Assembly: GCA_019745395.1 (NCBI GenBank)
Contig: JAIETG010000018.1
Coordinates: 1-50,672, forward strand
Direction: 5' to 3'
Origin: Rhabdochlamydiaceae bacterium
Lineage (GTDB): Bacteria > Chlamydiota > Chlamydiia > Chlamydiales > Rhabdochlamydiaceae
DNA length: 50,672 nucleotides
Positions 8,070 through 15,534 of this stretch are shown in pieces. Numbering within the stretch: position 1 is the stretch's first letter; the number at the start of each line of letters is the position of its first letter. The notes under the pieces were generated by a model. It was not told the DNA's origin. It did no database searches and worked only from the letters and a program-made list of their open reading frames with translations. Both the position numbers and the translations under genes were made by a program.

Positions 8070-8261
8070 TCAAAAATGTGATGTTTTATGGTAGAGCTCT
8101 TGGGGATAAAAAGAAAGCATCCAGTTAGCTATGGATATAGATGCAACTAAATCTTCGTCTCTAACCATTTTGCTTTGCGTAAGTGGGTTATTTTGGGCTG
8201 ATTTTGCAAGGTATTGTAATATAGCATGTTTTGGTGTTTTGTAGAGGGGGAAATAACCCAT
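8070..8261 (-). CDS. Possible 63-residue protein upstream of GlyRS
   Basis: An open frame of 63 codons ends 11 bases before the preferred GlyRS start. Its own ribosome binding site is poor (GGAG only one base from the ATG). No motif is recognised. It may be a leader frame or chance. Confidence 0.25.
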   Translation of the reverse strand: MGYFPLYKTPKHAILQYLAKSAQNNPLTQSKMVRDEDLVASISIANWMLSFYPQELYHKTSHF

Positions 8262-8292
8262 GCTCCGGAAGAAACAAGGCTCATTTGGCTTT

Positions 8293-9753
8293 TCAACTCA
8301 AAAACAACGAGTCCATATTTACTTCCTGTTGTATGATAGCATCATAGTAGCTATTGTGCTTTGTTCCTTGAGTTGTTATGAGCGTAAGGAAAGTTGGTTT
8401 GCGCGTTTTTGTAATTCTTTCAAAGCATTCTTTTTTCCTGCATAGTTTTTCAGAATACTCTTTATCTATAGAAAAAAGATCTTCATAGAATTTAATTTCG
8501 CAGAGATTAATACACTGATCTGCGCGCTCAATAACCAGATCAATTTCGGCGCCAGATTCTTTAGAACCTTTTGGAGGAATATATTTCCATTTAGACGTTT
8601 TGGTTTGAACGGCACCAAGTCCTAGTGAAGCTTTGATGTTTTCTAGATGTTTTAGACACAGACACTCAAAAGCATGTCCTGTCCAAGCTTTCCAAGCTTG
8701 AGAATTTCTTTGCTTCATCCAATAATCGGGACCGCGATTTTGTAAATCTAAAGCAGAAACACCGGCATTCCATGTGAGATAAAATAAGGAATACTCGTCT
8801 ATTAGTAGATAACGACGTGCACTTTCACTTTCTTCAAAGGAAGAAATTTCTGCAATAAATCCGGATTGCATTAACTCGTGAATTCTTTTACTAAATGTCC
8901 CACCTGTGGAAAGTCCTGTTTTCTTTAAAAGCTCTTGATAAGAAAGGCCCATGCGTGATTTTGACAAAGCCTTTACGATTGCTTCGTGTTCTTCGTATTG
9001 AAGGAATAAAGAGCGATATAGTTTATGAAACTCAGAAATTAATGGAGCATTATAAGTAAAACAAAGCTCTCCGATAAGTTGAGCTGCAGATTTTCCTTTT
9101 TCTAGGTAAGATAAATACTTGGCGACTCCTCCAAGACACATATAGAGCTCTATGATCTGTTTTCGATCCAAATGAATTTGTTTACTATGTAAAAACTCCT
9201 CGGTTTCTCTCAAAGTAAAGGGTAGTAACCTCATTTCTTTGGTTACTCTTCCGTGAAGCCCTCCTTTGTTATTGATGATATTTTCGATCATCCATGAAGC
9301 TGCAGATCCACAGACAATGAGAATAATATTGGAGGCTTCTGAGAGATATCTATTCCAAAGATGTTCTAAGGCTTGTAAAAACAGAGAACGTGGAGTAGAA
9401 AGCCAAGGCAGCTCATCAAAAAAAACAATCGTTTTTGTGTCTTTAGGGACATCTTCGATTGCTTTTCTTAACAGTTGGAAGGCTGCGAACCAGTCTTTTG
9501 GTTTTTTTAATGTTTTGCCTTTTAAAAACACATCTGAAAATTCTACTGCAAAATTTTGTAGTTGGACATCTAATGGAGCATCTTGAATCCCATTGAGATG
9601 GAAAAATAACCCTTTGTTTTTGAAGAAATTTTTAGTTAAATATGTTTTACCTATCCTTCTTCTTCCGTATATAGCTAAAAAGGCAGGATCTTTTGAATCT
9701 AAAATTTTTTGCAGTTGTTTCTGCTCTTGCTTTCTCCCAATGATTTCTTTCAT
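8293..9753 (-). CDS. AAA-type ATPase of the archaeal ATPase/DUF234 family
   Basis: About 486 residues. The N-terminal ATPase has Walker A IYGRRRIGKTYLTKNFF and Walker B KTIVFFDELPWL, plus a sensor-like ILIVCGSAASWM. A winged-helix part follows (GLSYQELLKKTGLSTGGTFS), then a C-terminal domain with SGAEIDLVIERADQCINLCEIKF, which looks like the D...ExK nuclease-like core of DUF234 proteins. Such proteins occur in archaea and scattered bacteria, often near mobile DNA; their function is not established. The start at 9753 is chosen over 9816, because GGGAG stands just upstream and the longer version would translate a palindrome. It does not overlap its neighbours. Family call is good; role is unknown. 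Confidence 0.85.
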   Translation of the reverse strand: MKEIIGRKQEQKQLQKILDSKDPAFLAIYGRRRIGKTYLTKNFFKNKGLFFHLNGIQDAPLDVQLQNFAVEFSDVFLKGKTLKKPKDWFAAFQLLRKAIEDVPKDTKTIVFFDELPWLSTPRSLFLQALEHLWNRYLSEASNIILIVCGSAASWMIENIINNKGGLHGRVTKEMRLLPFTLRETEEFLHSKQIHLDRKQIIELYMCLGGVAKYLSYLEKGKSAAQLIGELCFTYNAPLISEFHKLYRSLFLQYEEHEAIVKALSKSRMGLSYQELLKKTGLSTGGTFSKRIHELMQSGFIAEISSFEESESARRYLLIDEYSLFYLTWNAGVSALDLQNRGPDYWMKQRNSQAWKAWTGHAFECLCLKHLENIKASLGLGAVQTKTSKWKYIPPKGSKESGAEIDLVIERADQCINLCEIKFYEDLFSIDKEYSEKLCRKKECFERITKTRKPTFLTLITTQGTKHNSYYDAIIQQEVNMDSLFLS

Positions 9754-9768
9754 GGGATCTCCCGGTTC

Positions 9769-9796
9769 GCGCTGTATATACATGTATATATAGCGC
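9769..9796. promoter_or_regulatory. 28-bp near-perfect palindrome in the ATPase leader
   Basis: GCGCTGTATATACA is followed directly by TGTATATATAGCGC, symmetrical apart from one position (9774/9791, a G-T pair). It lies 16-43 bases upstream of the ATPase start. AGCGCAAATG follows at 9792-9801 and again at 9843-9852, with TTTTGCGCT near 9867-9875. An operator for a dimeric repressor, or a hairpin in the leader, is most likely. Confidence 0.6.
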
Positions 9797-9899
9797 AAAT
9801 GCCGTTTTATTGTCAATCTGCGCTGCGCATGAGTCTATGTCCAGCGCAAATGTGAGATTTTAAGTGTTTTGCGCTAAGTAAAGCGTGAAGTTGAGTGTT

Positions 9900-11030
9900 T
9901 TAGAGCTTTTTTACCAAAGCTACCAAAATAGATGCGGCAGTCTCAATCTCTTCTTGAGTCGTCAAGCGACTCAAACTAAAGCGAAGAGATGCTTTAGCAA
10001 GAGTTTGAGATAGTCCCATACTGGTAAGAACTCGAGAAGGCTCAACAGAGCCAGAGGAGCAAGCAGATCCCTGGCTTGCTGCTATCCCATGTAAATCCAG
10101 CTGGATGCAGAGGGTCTCAGCATCGTAGCCTGGAAAGCATAGATTGGATACGTTGCAAATTCTCTGGTTAGTTCCATTGATCTGCACAAAGGGTAGTTGC
10201 TCTTGGATGATTTTTTCAAAATGATCCCGGAGTTTTTGCATGTGAATACTTGCTGTAGGGAGATGTTTTTCTACTTGGCGTACAGCTTCTGCAAGACCTA
10301 AAATAGCTGTGAGGTTCTCTGTTCCAGAGCGTAGCCCAGATTCTTGGCCTCCTCCTAAAAGAAGGGGGGTGAAGTGTGCTCTAAGCGGTGAGCGTAAAAA
10401 CATAAAGCCGGCTCCTTTCGGCCCGTGAAATTTATGGGCGGAAAAGCCGGCAGCTCCTATTCCTGGATATAGGGGAAAGGGTTCTTTGCCAAAATGGGCT
10501 ATCGCATCGACAATTAAAGGGATGTTATGGCTGAGTGCAAAAGACGCAAATGCTTTTATGTCGTGCGTAACACCAGTTTCGCTATTCGCGGCTCCAAAGA
10601 CCAGATATTTTGTTTCAGGGGTAATGGCCTCTTGCAGTTGCTCTAGAGAAACAGATCCTTTTAATCCAGCGGGGAGAAAAGTAACGCTACATCCTTGCTT
10701 TTCTAAATCTTTTAATGTTTTTTCTACGCAAGAGTGCTCAATGTTCGATGTGAGGATGTGAGGGCGCTTTCTGGGATCAATGAGCCCTTTGAGTAGGCTA
10801 TTCATAGATTCTGTTCCTCCAGAGGTGAAAAGAATCTCTTGGGGCTTTACGTGGAAAAAAGAAGCTAGGGATTGTCTTGCCATTTGAAGCTTATCTTTAG
10901 CTTCTCTTCCTAAGAAGTGGATTGAAGAAGGGTTGGAGGGGGGGGCTCTGAGATCCGCTTCTATGACCTTTAGGACTTGCTCGTCTAAAGCGGTTGTTGC
11001 GTTGTTATCAAGATATATTTTGTTTTTCAT
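9900..11030 (-). CDS. Cysteine desulfurase (NifS/IscS-like)
   Basis: A 376-residue PLP enzyme that removes sulfur from cysteine for iron-sulfur clusters and thiolation. It starts with KIYLDNNATTALD, has GGTESMN for cofactor phosphate binding, an HSCVE histidine segment, and the lysine motif SAHKFHGPKGAGF. The catalytic cysteine loop is SQGSACSSGSVEPSRVL, the short SACSSG form of group I enzymes. The C-terminus is short, which is common for NifS types. Its start overlaps the end of the PP2C gene by 23 bases, so the two are probably co-translated. As I recall, a nifS-like gene also lies next to the PP2C gene in C. trachomatis (CT258/CT259), so this is conserved order. Which of IscS, NifS or SufS it serves cannot be told. 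Confidence 0.92.
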   Translation of the reverse strand: MKNKIYLDNNATTALDEQVLKVIEADLRAPPSNPSSIHFLGREAKDKLQMARQSLASFFHVKPQEILFTSGGTESMNSLLKGLIDPRKRPHILTSNIEHSCVEKTLKDLEKQGCSVTFLPAGLKGSVSLEQLQEAITPETKYLVFGAANSETGVTHDIKAFASFALSHNIPLIVDAIAHFGKEPFPLYPGIGAAGFSAHKFHGPKGAGFMFLRSPLRAHFTPLLLGGGQESGLRSGTENLTAILGLAEAVRQVEKHLPTASIHMQKLRDHFEKIIQEQLPFVQINGTNQRICNVSNLCFPGYDAETLCIQLDLHGIAASQGSACSSGSVEPSRVLTSMGLSQTLAKASLRFSLSRLTTQEEIETAASILVALVKKL

Positions 11031-11709
11031 CGGCGATTTTAATCATCAAGACAGTGATGTTGTCACTGCCACCCTTGTTTTTAGCGGCTTCTATCATCCT
11101 TCGAGAGGCTGTTTTAATGCAAGTGTGCTTTGTAAGGATTTCTGTCAGCTCTTTATCCGATACATAGTCGGTAAGGCCGTCGCTGCAAAGGAAATAGATG
11201 TCGTTTACGGCAAAATTCGAGATGCTAATATCCGGTTCTACGTTCGGGGATGTGCCGATAGCCCTAGAAATAAGTCGTTTAGAAGAAGAGTGGTCTTCTG
11301 TTAGTTGCTCTAGCGTGCTTCGGAATCGGTAGATGCGGCTATCGCCAACATGCGCGTAGATTAAAGAACTTTGATGGAGAAGTAAGCAGCATAAGGTAGT
11401 GCCCATGCCACAAAATTCTTTTTTTTGTTCTGAAAGTTGGTGAACCCATCCATTGGCTTTGATAATAGCTTGATGAAGGTGCAAAGGAATATCTTCGATT
11501 TCTTTTTGAGAAAAAATTTGGCATATGGAAGAGGAGAGATGGTGCACGGCTTCTTGTGCAGCGATCTCTCCTGCATTGTGTCCTCCCATACCATCCGCTA
11601 ATACGAAAAAGCGGTGCATGGGAATTTCGTGGAATACATCTTCGTTATTGCCTCGGATGAGGCCTAGGTCGGAAATACCAAAACTTTCTACGACATAAGG
11701 AAGATGCAT
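11008..11709 (-). CDS. PP2C-family serine/threonine phosphatase
   Basis: A 233-residue metal-dependent phosphatase, the length of bacterial single-domain PP2C enzymes. Motifs in order: SDLGLIRGNNEDVF, FVLADGMGGHNAGEIAA (metal ligands Asp and Gly), GMGTTLCCLL, AHVGDSRIYRF, LTEDHS, LCSDGLTDYV and KGGSDNITVLMIKI. All metal-binding aspartates appear present. It reverses Ser/Thr phosphorylation; no partner kinase lies in the window. By family and neighbour it corresponds to the chlamydial phosphatase CT259. The 3' end overlaps the cysteine desulfurase start. Confidence 0.93.
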   Translation of the reverse strand: MHLPYVVESFGISDLGLIRGNNEDVFHEIPMHRFFVLADGMGGHNAGEIAAQEAVHHLSSSICQIFSQKEIEDIPLHLHQAIIKANGWVHQLSEQKKEFCGMGTTLCCLLLHQSSLIYAHVGDSRIYRFRSTLEQLTEDHSSSKRLISRAIGTSPNVEPDISISNFAVNDIYFLCSDGLTDYVSDKELTEILTKHTCIKTASRRMIEAAKNKGGSDNITVLMIKIADEKQNIS

Positions 11710-11722
11710 ACCAACCCTTTTC

Positions 11723-12886
11723 TTATAGATCGACTATTTTTCCTAAGAAAAGCATAACATTTGAATTTAAGTCTACTACTCCAAAAAGAAAAGGATGATT
11801 TGCTGTAAAAGAAATGGGGTGAGTAGGACGAACTACTACAGAAGTAATTCCTGTAATCACTCCCGTTGCAGCTGCAGCGCTAACGCCATTTTCATCGAGA
11901 GCAAAAAATGCTTCATGCAAAACGTTTTCGACTTGCAGATGTTCTTTACTGATCAAAGAAAAATCTGCAGAGCGGGAGAACGCTTGACGAATTCCAAGTT
12001 TAGATAACATGGGAAGCATAGGGTATTTGCATCGCAGAGTAAAGCGGGGCATTTGTACAGCAACTCTTGTCATTGTGGTTTGTTCTATCCAGTCTCCAAA
12101 AGATGCTTGTTGCAGTTCAGCTTCTGTAGCTCGAAGAGAGTTTTTGGGAAGGATAATAAAGCAAGCAAAGCGCTCAGACTTAAAAGGTAAAAGAAGGAGT
12201 TGAGTTTCTTCTGTTTCGTAGTAAGGGAATAATTTCTCTTGTTCCATCATGGAAACAAGCTTTGTCTCTCCTGATAGAGAAGTAAAGTCAGCCTTATGAG
12301 TGTCTCTGGGAGGAAAAGGATTTCGCCAGGAATCTTGAAAAGATATTGCATTCACTAAAACCATGCGGGTGTTTGCTGATATGTCTTGAGGGCTGAGAAG
12401 ACGAGGAATTTTTCCTTGTGTTTGCTCAGATATCCAACGATTGATCGTGCCGCAGCTTTTTGCCGAATCGCTGAAAGAAAGAGATCGGATCGAAGCTTCT
12501 AGAGAAGTGAGCTTTTCTTGATAAGAAGTAAATACTTCTAGCCGGTCATCTATCCAGACTCTGTTAGCTATCCGTAGTTTTGCTGTTGCAGAGAGATCGT
12601 GATTGAGTGTTTGTAGCGAAGTTAAGAACTCTTCTTGGGAAGAATCTAAAGCAAGAGCTATTTGCATTTCATGCTGAGTTTTTCCTTGAGCTCCTAGATA
12701 GACCATTGAAAGGCCTTGAAAAAGAGAGTAGGGGGAGAAAATTTCATTTTTATCGGAAGAGGACAGGGTTTTTTCGTACAAAGAAGAAGCAAAGTTATTA
12801 ATGCTTGTAGGGGTAGAGTCGTTAGCAAATACGCATAAGGGGAAAAGAGTCGCACAAGAGATACAAATCTGTAGAAATTTTTTCAT
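11723..12886 (-). CDS. Exported serpin (protease inhibitor)
   Basis: About 387 residues: a signal peptide (ending near CVFAN) and a full serpin fold. Recognisable parts are NEIFSPYSLFQGLSMVYLGA (helix B), RIANRVWID, NRWISEQTQGKIPRLL, MVLVNAISFQDSWRNPF (strand 3A) and the C-terminal FTANHPFLFGV. The hinge is DENGVSAAAATGV, which fits inhibitory serpins (E-x-G-x-x-A-A-A-A-T). The reactive loop then reads ITGITSVVVRPTHPISF and is a few residues longer than usual, so P1 cannot be fixed: Thr, Ser, Val or Arg are possible. Codon 12886 follows GGAGG at 8 bases and is preferred over TTG 12901. Serpins are much rarer in bacteria than in eukaryotes. An exported inhibitory type may protect against host proteases or control a secreted protease. 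Confidence 0.93.
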   Translation of the reverse strand: MKKFLQICISCATLFPLCVFANDSTPTSINNFASSLYEKTLSSSDKNEIFSPYSLFQGLSMVYLGAQGKTQHEMQIALALDSSQEEFLTSLQTLNHDLSATAKLRIANRVWIDDRLEVFTSYQEKLTSLEASIRSLSFSDSAKSCGTINRWISEQTQGKIPRLLSPQDISANTRMVLVNAISFQDSWRNPFPPRDTHKADFTSLSGETKLVSMMEQEKLFPYYETEETQLLLLPFKSERFACFIILPKNSLRATEAELQQASFGDWIEQTTMTRVAVQMPRFTLRCKYPMLPMLSKLGIRQAFSRSADFSLISKEHLQVENVLHEAFFALDENGVSAAAATGVITGITSVVVRPTHPISFTANHPFLFGVVDLNSNVMLFLGKIVDL

Positions 12887-12937
12887 TTTCAAATCCTCCA
12901 AAGGGTTGAATGGGGGATATGTTAAGATCTTGTCAGA

Positions 12938-13792
12938 TTATCCGTCCATGAAAAAGAGGATGCGGATTGCTGTGACTGTATTGAATGTGGAGTGCAGAGT
13001 AACTGATGAGAGAAGAGATTGTTGCCTTTCGTAGATAAATCCTAAAAAGCAGGAAAATGTAAAAAGAGAAAGCACTAAGGAAACATTCCCAGCTCCATGG
13101 GTTGCTGATATGTGAAATAGGGCAAATCCTAAAGAGGTAAGTAAGATAGCTGCTTTAGCTCCAAGATGTTTTTTAATCCAACTTTGCAGCAGTCCTCGAA
13201 AGAGAAGTTCTTCTAATAAGGGGGCTGTGACTAGGATTAGGAGAAGCGCTGCTAGAAGTTGTAGTGGATTATTTAAGGCTGTTTTTAAGTAAAGAACCGC
13301 GACCTGTTCGTATTCTTTTAATCCGAACAAAGAGTAGACGAAGAGATCTGATAACTGTTCGACGATAGCCACTATAGGAAAAGCGAGAAACCAAGTGATA
13401 AATCCTAAAAGAGCATCTTTTGTAAAAGAAGAATCAAGGGAGTTTTTCCAGATTTTCAGAAAATCTCGTCGCAATATTGTTAAATAAAATCCACAGAGAA
13501 GGAGAAAAACGGAAACCATTGAAAAGAGATATCCCCAGGAAATAGCGGTGTTCTTAGCGGGAAAAAGAGAAGAAAGCAGAGGAGTTAATATAATGGGTAA
13601 CCCTAAAGAGCCTGCTATGTATAAAAAAAAGCCTAAAACGACATGAATGAAAGACAGCTTTGTTTGAGACTTTGTTGAAACGTCTGGGAGATTGTAGAAG
13701 TTTTTTTGCGAAGCAAAGCGATGAGCGAAAAACCCGATGATGCCGAAAATTAAGATGAGCTCTATGTGCTCTGTGTAATATGTCTGCATCAT
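12938..13792 (-). CDS. CPBP (CAAX/Abi) family membrane protease
   Basis: A 284-residue polytopic membrane protein with about seven to eight hydrophobic segments. The conserved catalytic motifs are present: EELLFRGLLQSWI (glutamate pair and arginine), FALFHISATHG (histidine) and LHSTFNTVTA (second histidine). These match the intramembrane CPBP metalloprotease family, related to Rce1, whose bacterial substrates are mostly unknown. The neighbours are a lipoprotein and a serpin on the same strand. CPBP proteins can process membrane peptides, but nothing here shows the substrate. Confidence 0.88.
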   Translation of the reverse strand: MMQTYYTEHIELILIFGIIGFFAHRFASQKNFYNLPDVSTKSQTKLSFIHVVLGFFLYIAGSLGLPIILTPLLSSLFPAKNTAISWGYLFSMVSVFLLLCGFYLTILRRDFLKIWKNSLDSSFTKDALLGFITWFLAFPIVAIVEQLSDLFVYSLFGLKEYEQVAVLYLKTALNNPLQLLAALLLILVTAPLLEELLFRGLLQSWIKKHLGAKAAILLTSLGFALFHISATHGAGNVSLVLSLFTFSCFLGFIYERQQSLLSSVTLHSTFNTVTAIRILFFMDG

Positions 13793-13802
13793 CGGTTAAG
13801 TT

Positions 13803-14465
13803 TTATCCTCGGGATAAAACGATATAATCTTCAATGCGAGCTGTAAGCTCTTTGATCAGAGATGCGTGAGCTATTCCGACAGGAGAAATGCTGTAGTCTT
13901 CGCTGTTCCAAGGAGATTGCTGTTGGTTGTAGCTAGTGAGTTGTCTCGGAATGAAATGCGAGTCTTGAATGATCTCTTGAAGGATAAGTAGTGGTTGTTC
14001 TTTTCTCAAGTCGATAATACGTAAGCGCAAGGCGAGGTTGAGGTCTGCATGCGAAAGCTCAGGTCTTTTTGAAGCGTCTGTATCTCGAAGCTGCTCTCTA
14101 TGTTCGATAACTTCCATAAAGACGACAAAGTCATCTCCTGGAAACGTTGTTTTTACCCAAGATAAGTCACTGCCAAAAGGGTTTGTGTGGATCTTAGCTT
14201 TTTTGATCTGCATTTTTGTTTTTTGTGGATCTACAACACGGAATTTGTTCTTTTGAATGAGTTTTGTGCTAATGCAGTAGGTGAATTCATCAGATAAATC
14301 CCATCCAAGTCCGCTTTCGCTATGGTCGACCACAGGGGCAATAGCAACCAAAGGCTTCGCTTGTGGCACTTGGGAGGCGGTCGCATAAGAGCTATTGTCA
14401 CCCTTTTGGCATCCTGCCAAAAGGACGCTTAAAGAGAACAGAGAAACGAGGAATTGCTTGTTCAT
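13803..14465 (-). CDS. Predicted outer-envelope lipoprotein
   Basis: A 220-residue protein whose start is followed by a lipoprotein signal (LFSLSVLLAGCQKG; cysteine at about position 19). The mature region contains APVVDHSESGLGWDLSDEF and INPLKxxR-like strands, with no catalytic motif. It lies next to a membrane protease and resembles, by position and lipobox, the C. trachomatis CT253 family (from memory; check by alignment). Codon 14465 is preferred over 14525 because AAAGG lies about 8-10 bases before it and the lipobox then falls at the normal distance. Confidence 0.8.
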   Translation of the reverse strand: MNKQFLVSLFSLSVLLAGCQKGDNSSYATASQVPQAKPLVAIAPVVDHSESGLGWDLSDEFTYCISTKLIQKNKFRVVDPQKTKMQIKKAKIHTNPFGSDLSWVKTTFPGDDFVVFMEVIEHREQLRDTDASKRPELSHADLNLALRLRIIDLRKEQPLLILQEIIQDSHFIPRQLTSYNQQQSPWNSEDYSISPVGIAHASLIKELTARIEDYIVLSRG

Positions 14466-14651
14466 AGTATATACCTTTTTAAGCTCGGAGGATAACAAAC
14501 CGTATAGATTTTTTGCTAGGATCAAAATAACAGAAACGTTTTATAGAAGAAAAATTTTGTGGAATTGTCGTAACAAGATCAAAAAGCTTCAGTTTCTTAA
14601 GGGTTTTAGGAGAATTATAAATGGTGCATTTTTGGTTTTATTTTAGAAGGA

Positions 14652-14692
14652 AGATTTGGAAGGCTCGATTATTAATCGAGCTTTCCAAATCT
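14652..14692. terminator. Long hairpin terminator
   Basis: A 19-bp stem (14652-14670 with 14674-14692, one G-T pair, ATT loop) lies between the lipoprotein gene and the frameshifted gene at 14731. It is probably the terminator of that minus-strand gene. No strong T run follows on either strand. Confidence 0.6.
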
Positions 14693-14730
14693 TTAATGTA
14701 GAGGATGCTGTTTAGAAAGTTCCGATCTAT

Positions 14731-15254
14731 TTATGTAGCATCTGTCTGATATATGTAATACGGTGTTCCGTAAAACAGTTGAATAGATCCTTCTTTTTGA
14801 GTCAGTGTTATCATTCCATTCTTGCCTTTTATCTGAGTAGTGGATTTGTCTGGATGACTAACTTCAACGCGATCATTTGGATTGATTGTAATTCCTGTTA
14901 CGTCTTCCATGTGGGATATTTCATCTAGTAGCATTTGCTCGTTGTACGGATACTCTGTGTCAACATAGATTTGCAGTTCGTAGCCCTTTAATCCTATTTC
15001 TTCCCCTTGAAATACCGTGATATTATTAAGGTATTTATTTTCAAGCTCTTGGATAGTATAAGTCCCGGCAGGTATCTCGATAGCGGCGCTATAAATCTCG
15101 TAAGGGTCATTTATGCTTGGAGCGGATTTTACTGTGTTATTAATAAGCAAAGACCAGGGAAATCCAAATATGTTTGACTGAGAAAAATGTTGAGTTTTTT
15201 TGCTCTAGAAGGTTTCTTGCTCCAGCGTCTTTTTGATGATGTTGTTTTTTTCAT
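14731..15254 (-). CDS. Unknown protein, frameshifted in a seven-A run
   Basis: An ATG (15254) preceded by AAGGA begins a basic stretch (KKTTSSKRRWSKKPSRAKK) that stops after about 40 codons in its own frame. The next frame, entered at a run of seven A (plus-strand T run 15195-15201), stays open to 14731: TQHFSQSNIFGFPWSLLINN and a further 130 residues including YEIYSAAIEIPAGTYTIQEL. One base more or less in the run would give one protein of about 174 residues. I do not recognise it. The second part is neutral to acidic and shows no membrane segment. The frame break could be a sequencing error, phase variation, slippage during transcription, or decay. Confidence 0.6.
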
Positions 15255-15534
15255 GATATGGTCCTTATTATTTATTAAATTGTTTCAGATTTGCTAGTTT
15301 GCAAAACATGTCTAATGTTTATTTTGAGATGTATGTTCTTGAGCGTCGAATTATTTGTTTTAATAAGGATTTTAAGTTTCTTAAATGCAGAGGGATGAGT
15401 TTTCTTTGAGGATTTTCATGATTGGGAGGTTTGTTGTTTGTTTGGTTTTATGTGTTTGATATTCTTAGGCTTGTGTGCTGTTTTTCGTTTTTTGGACGCA
15501 ATGTGTTGATGATTAGTGTTTTATTTTTCTGGTC

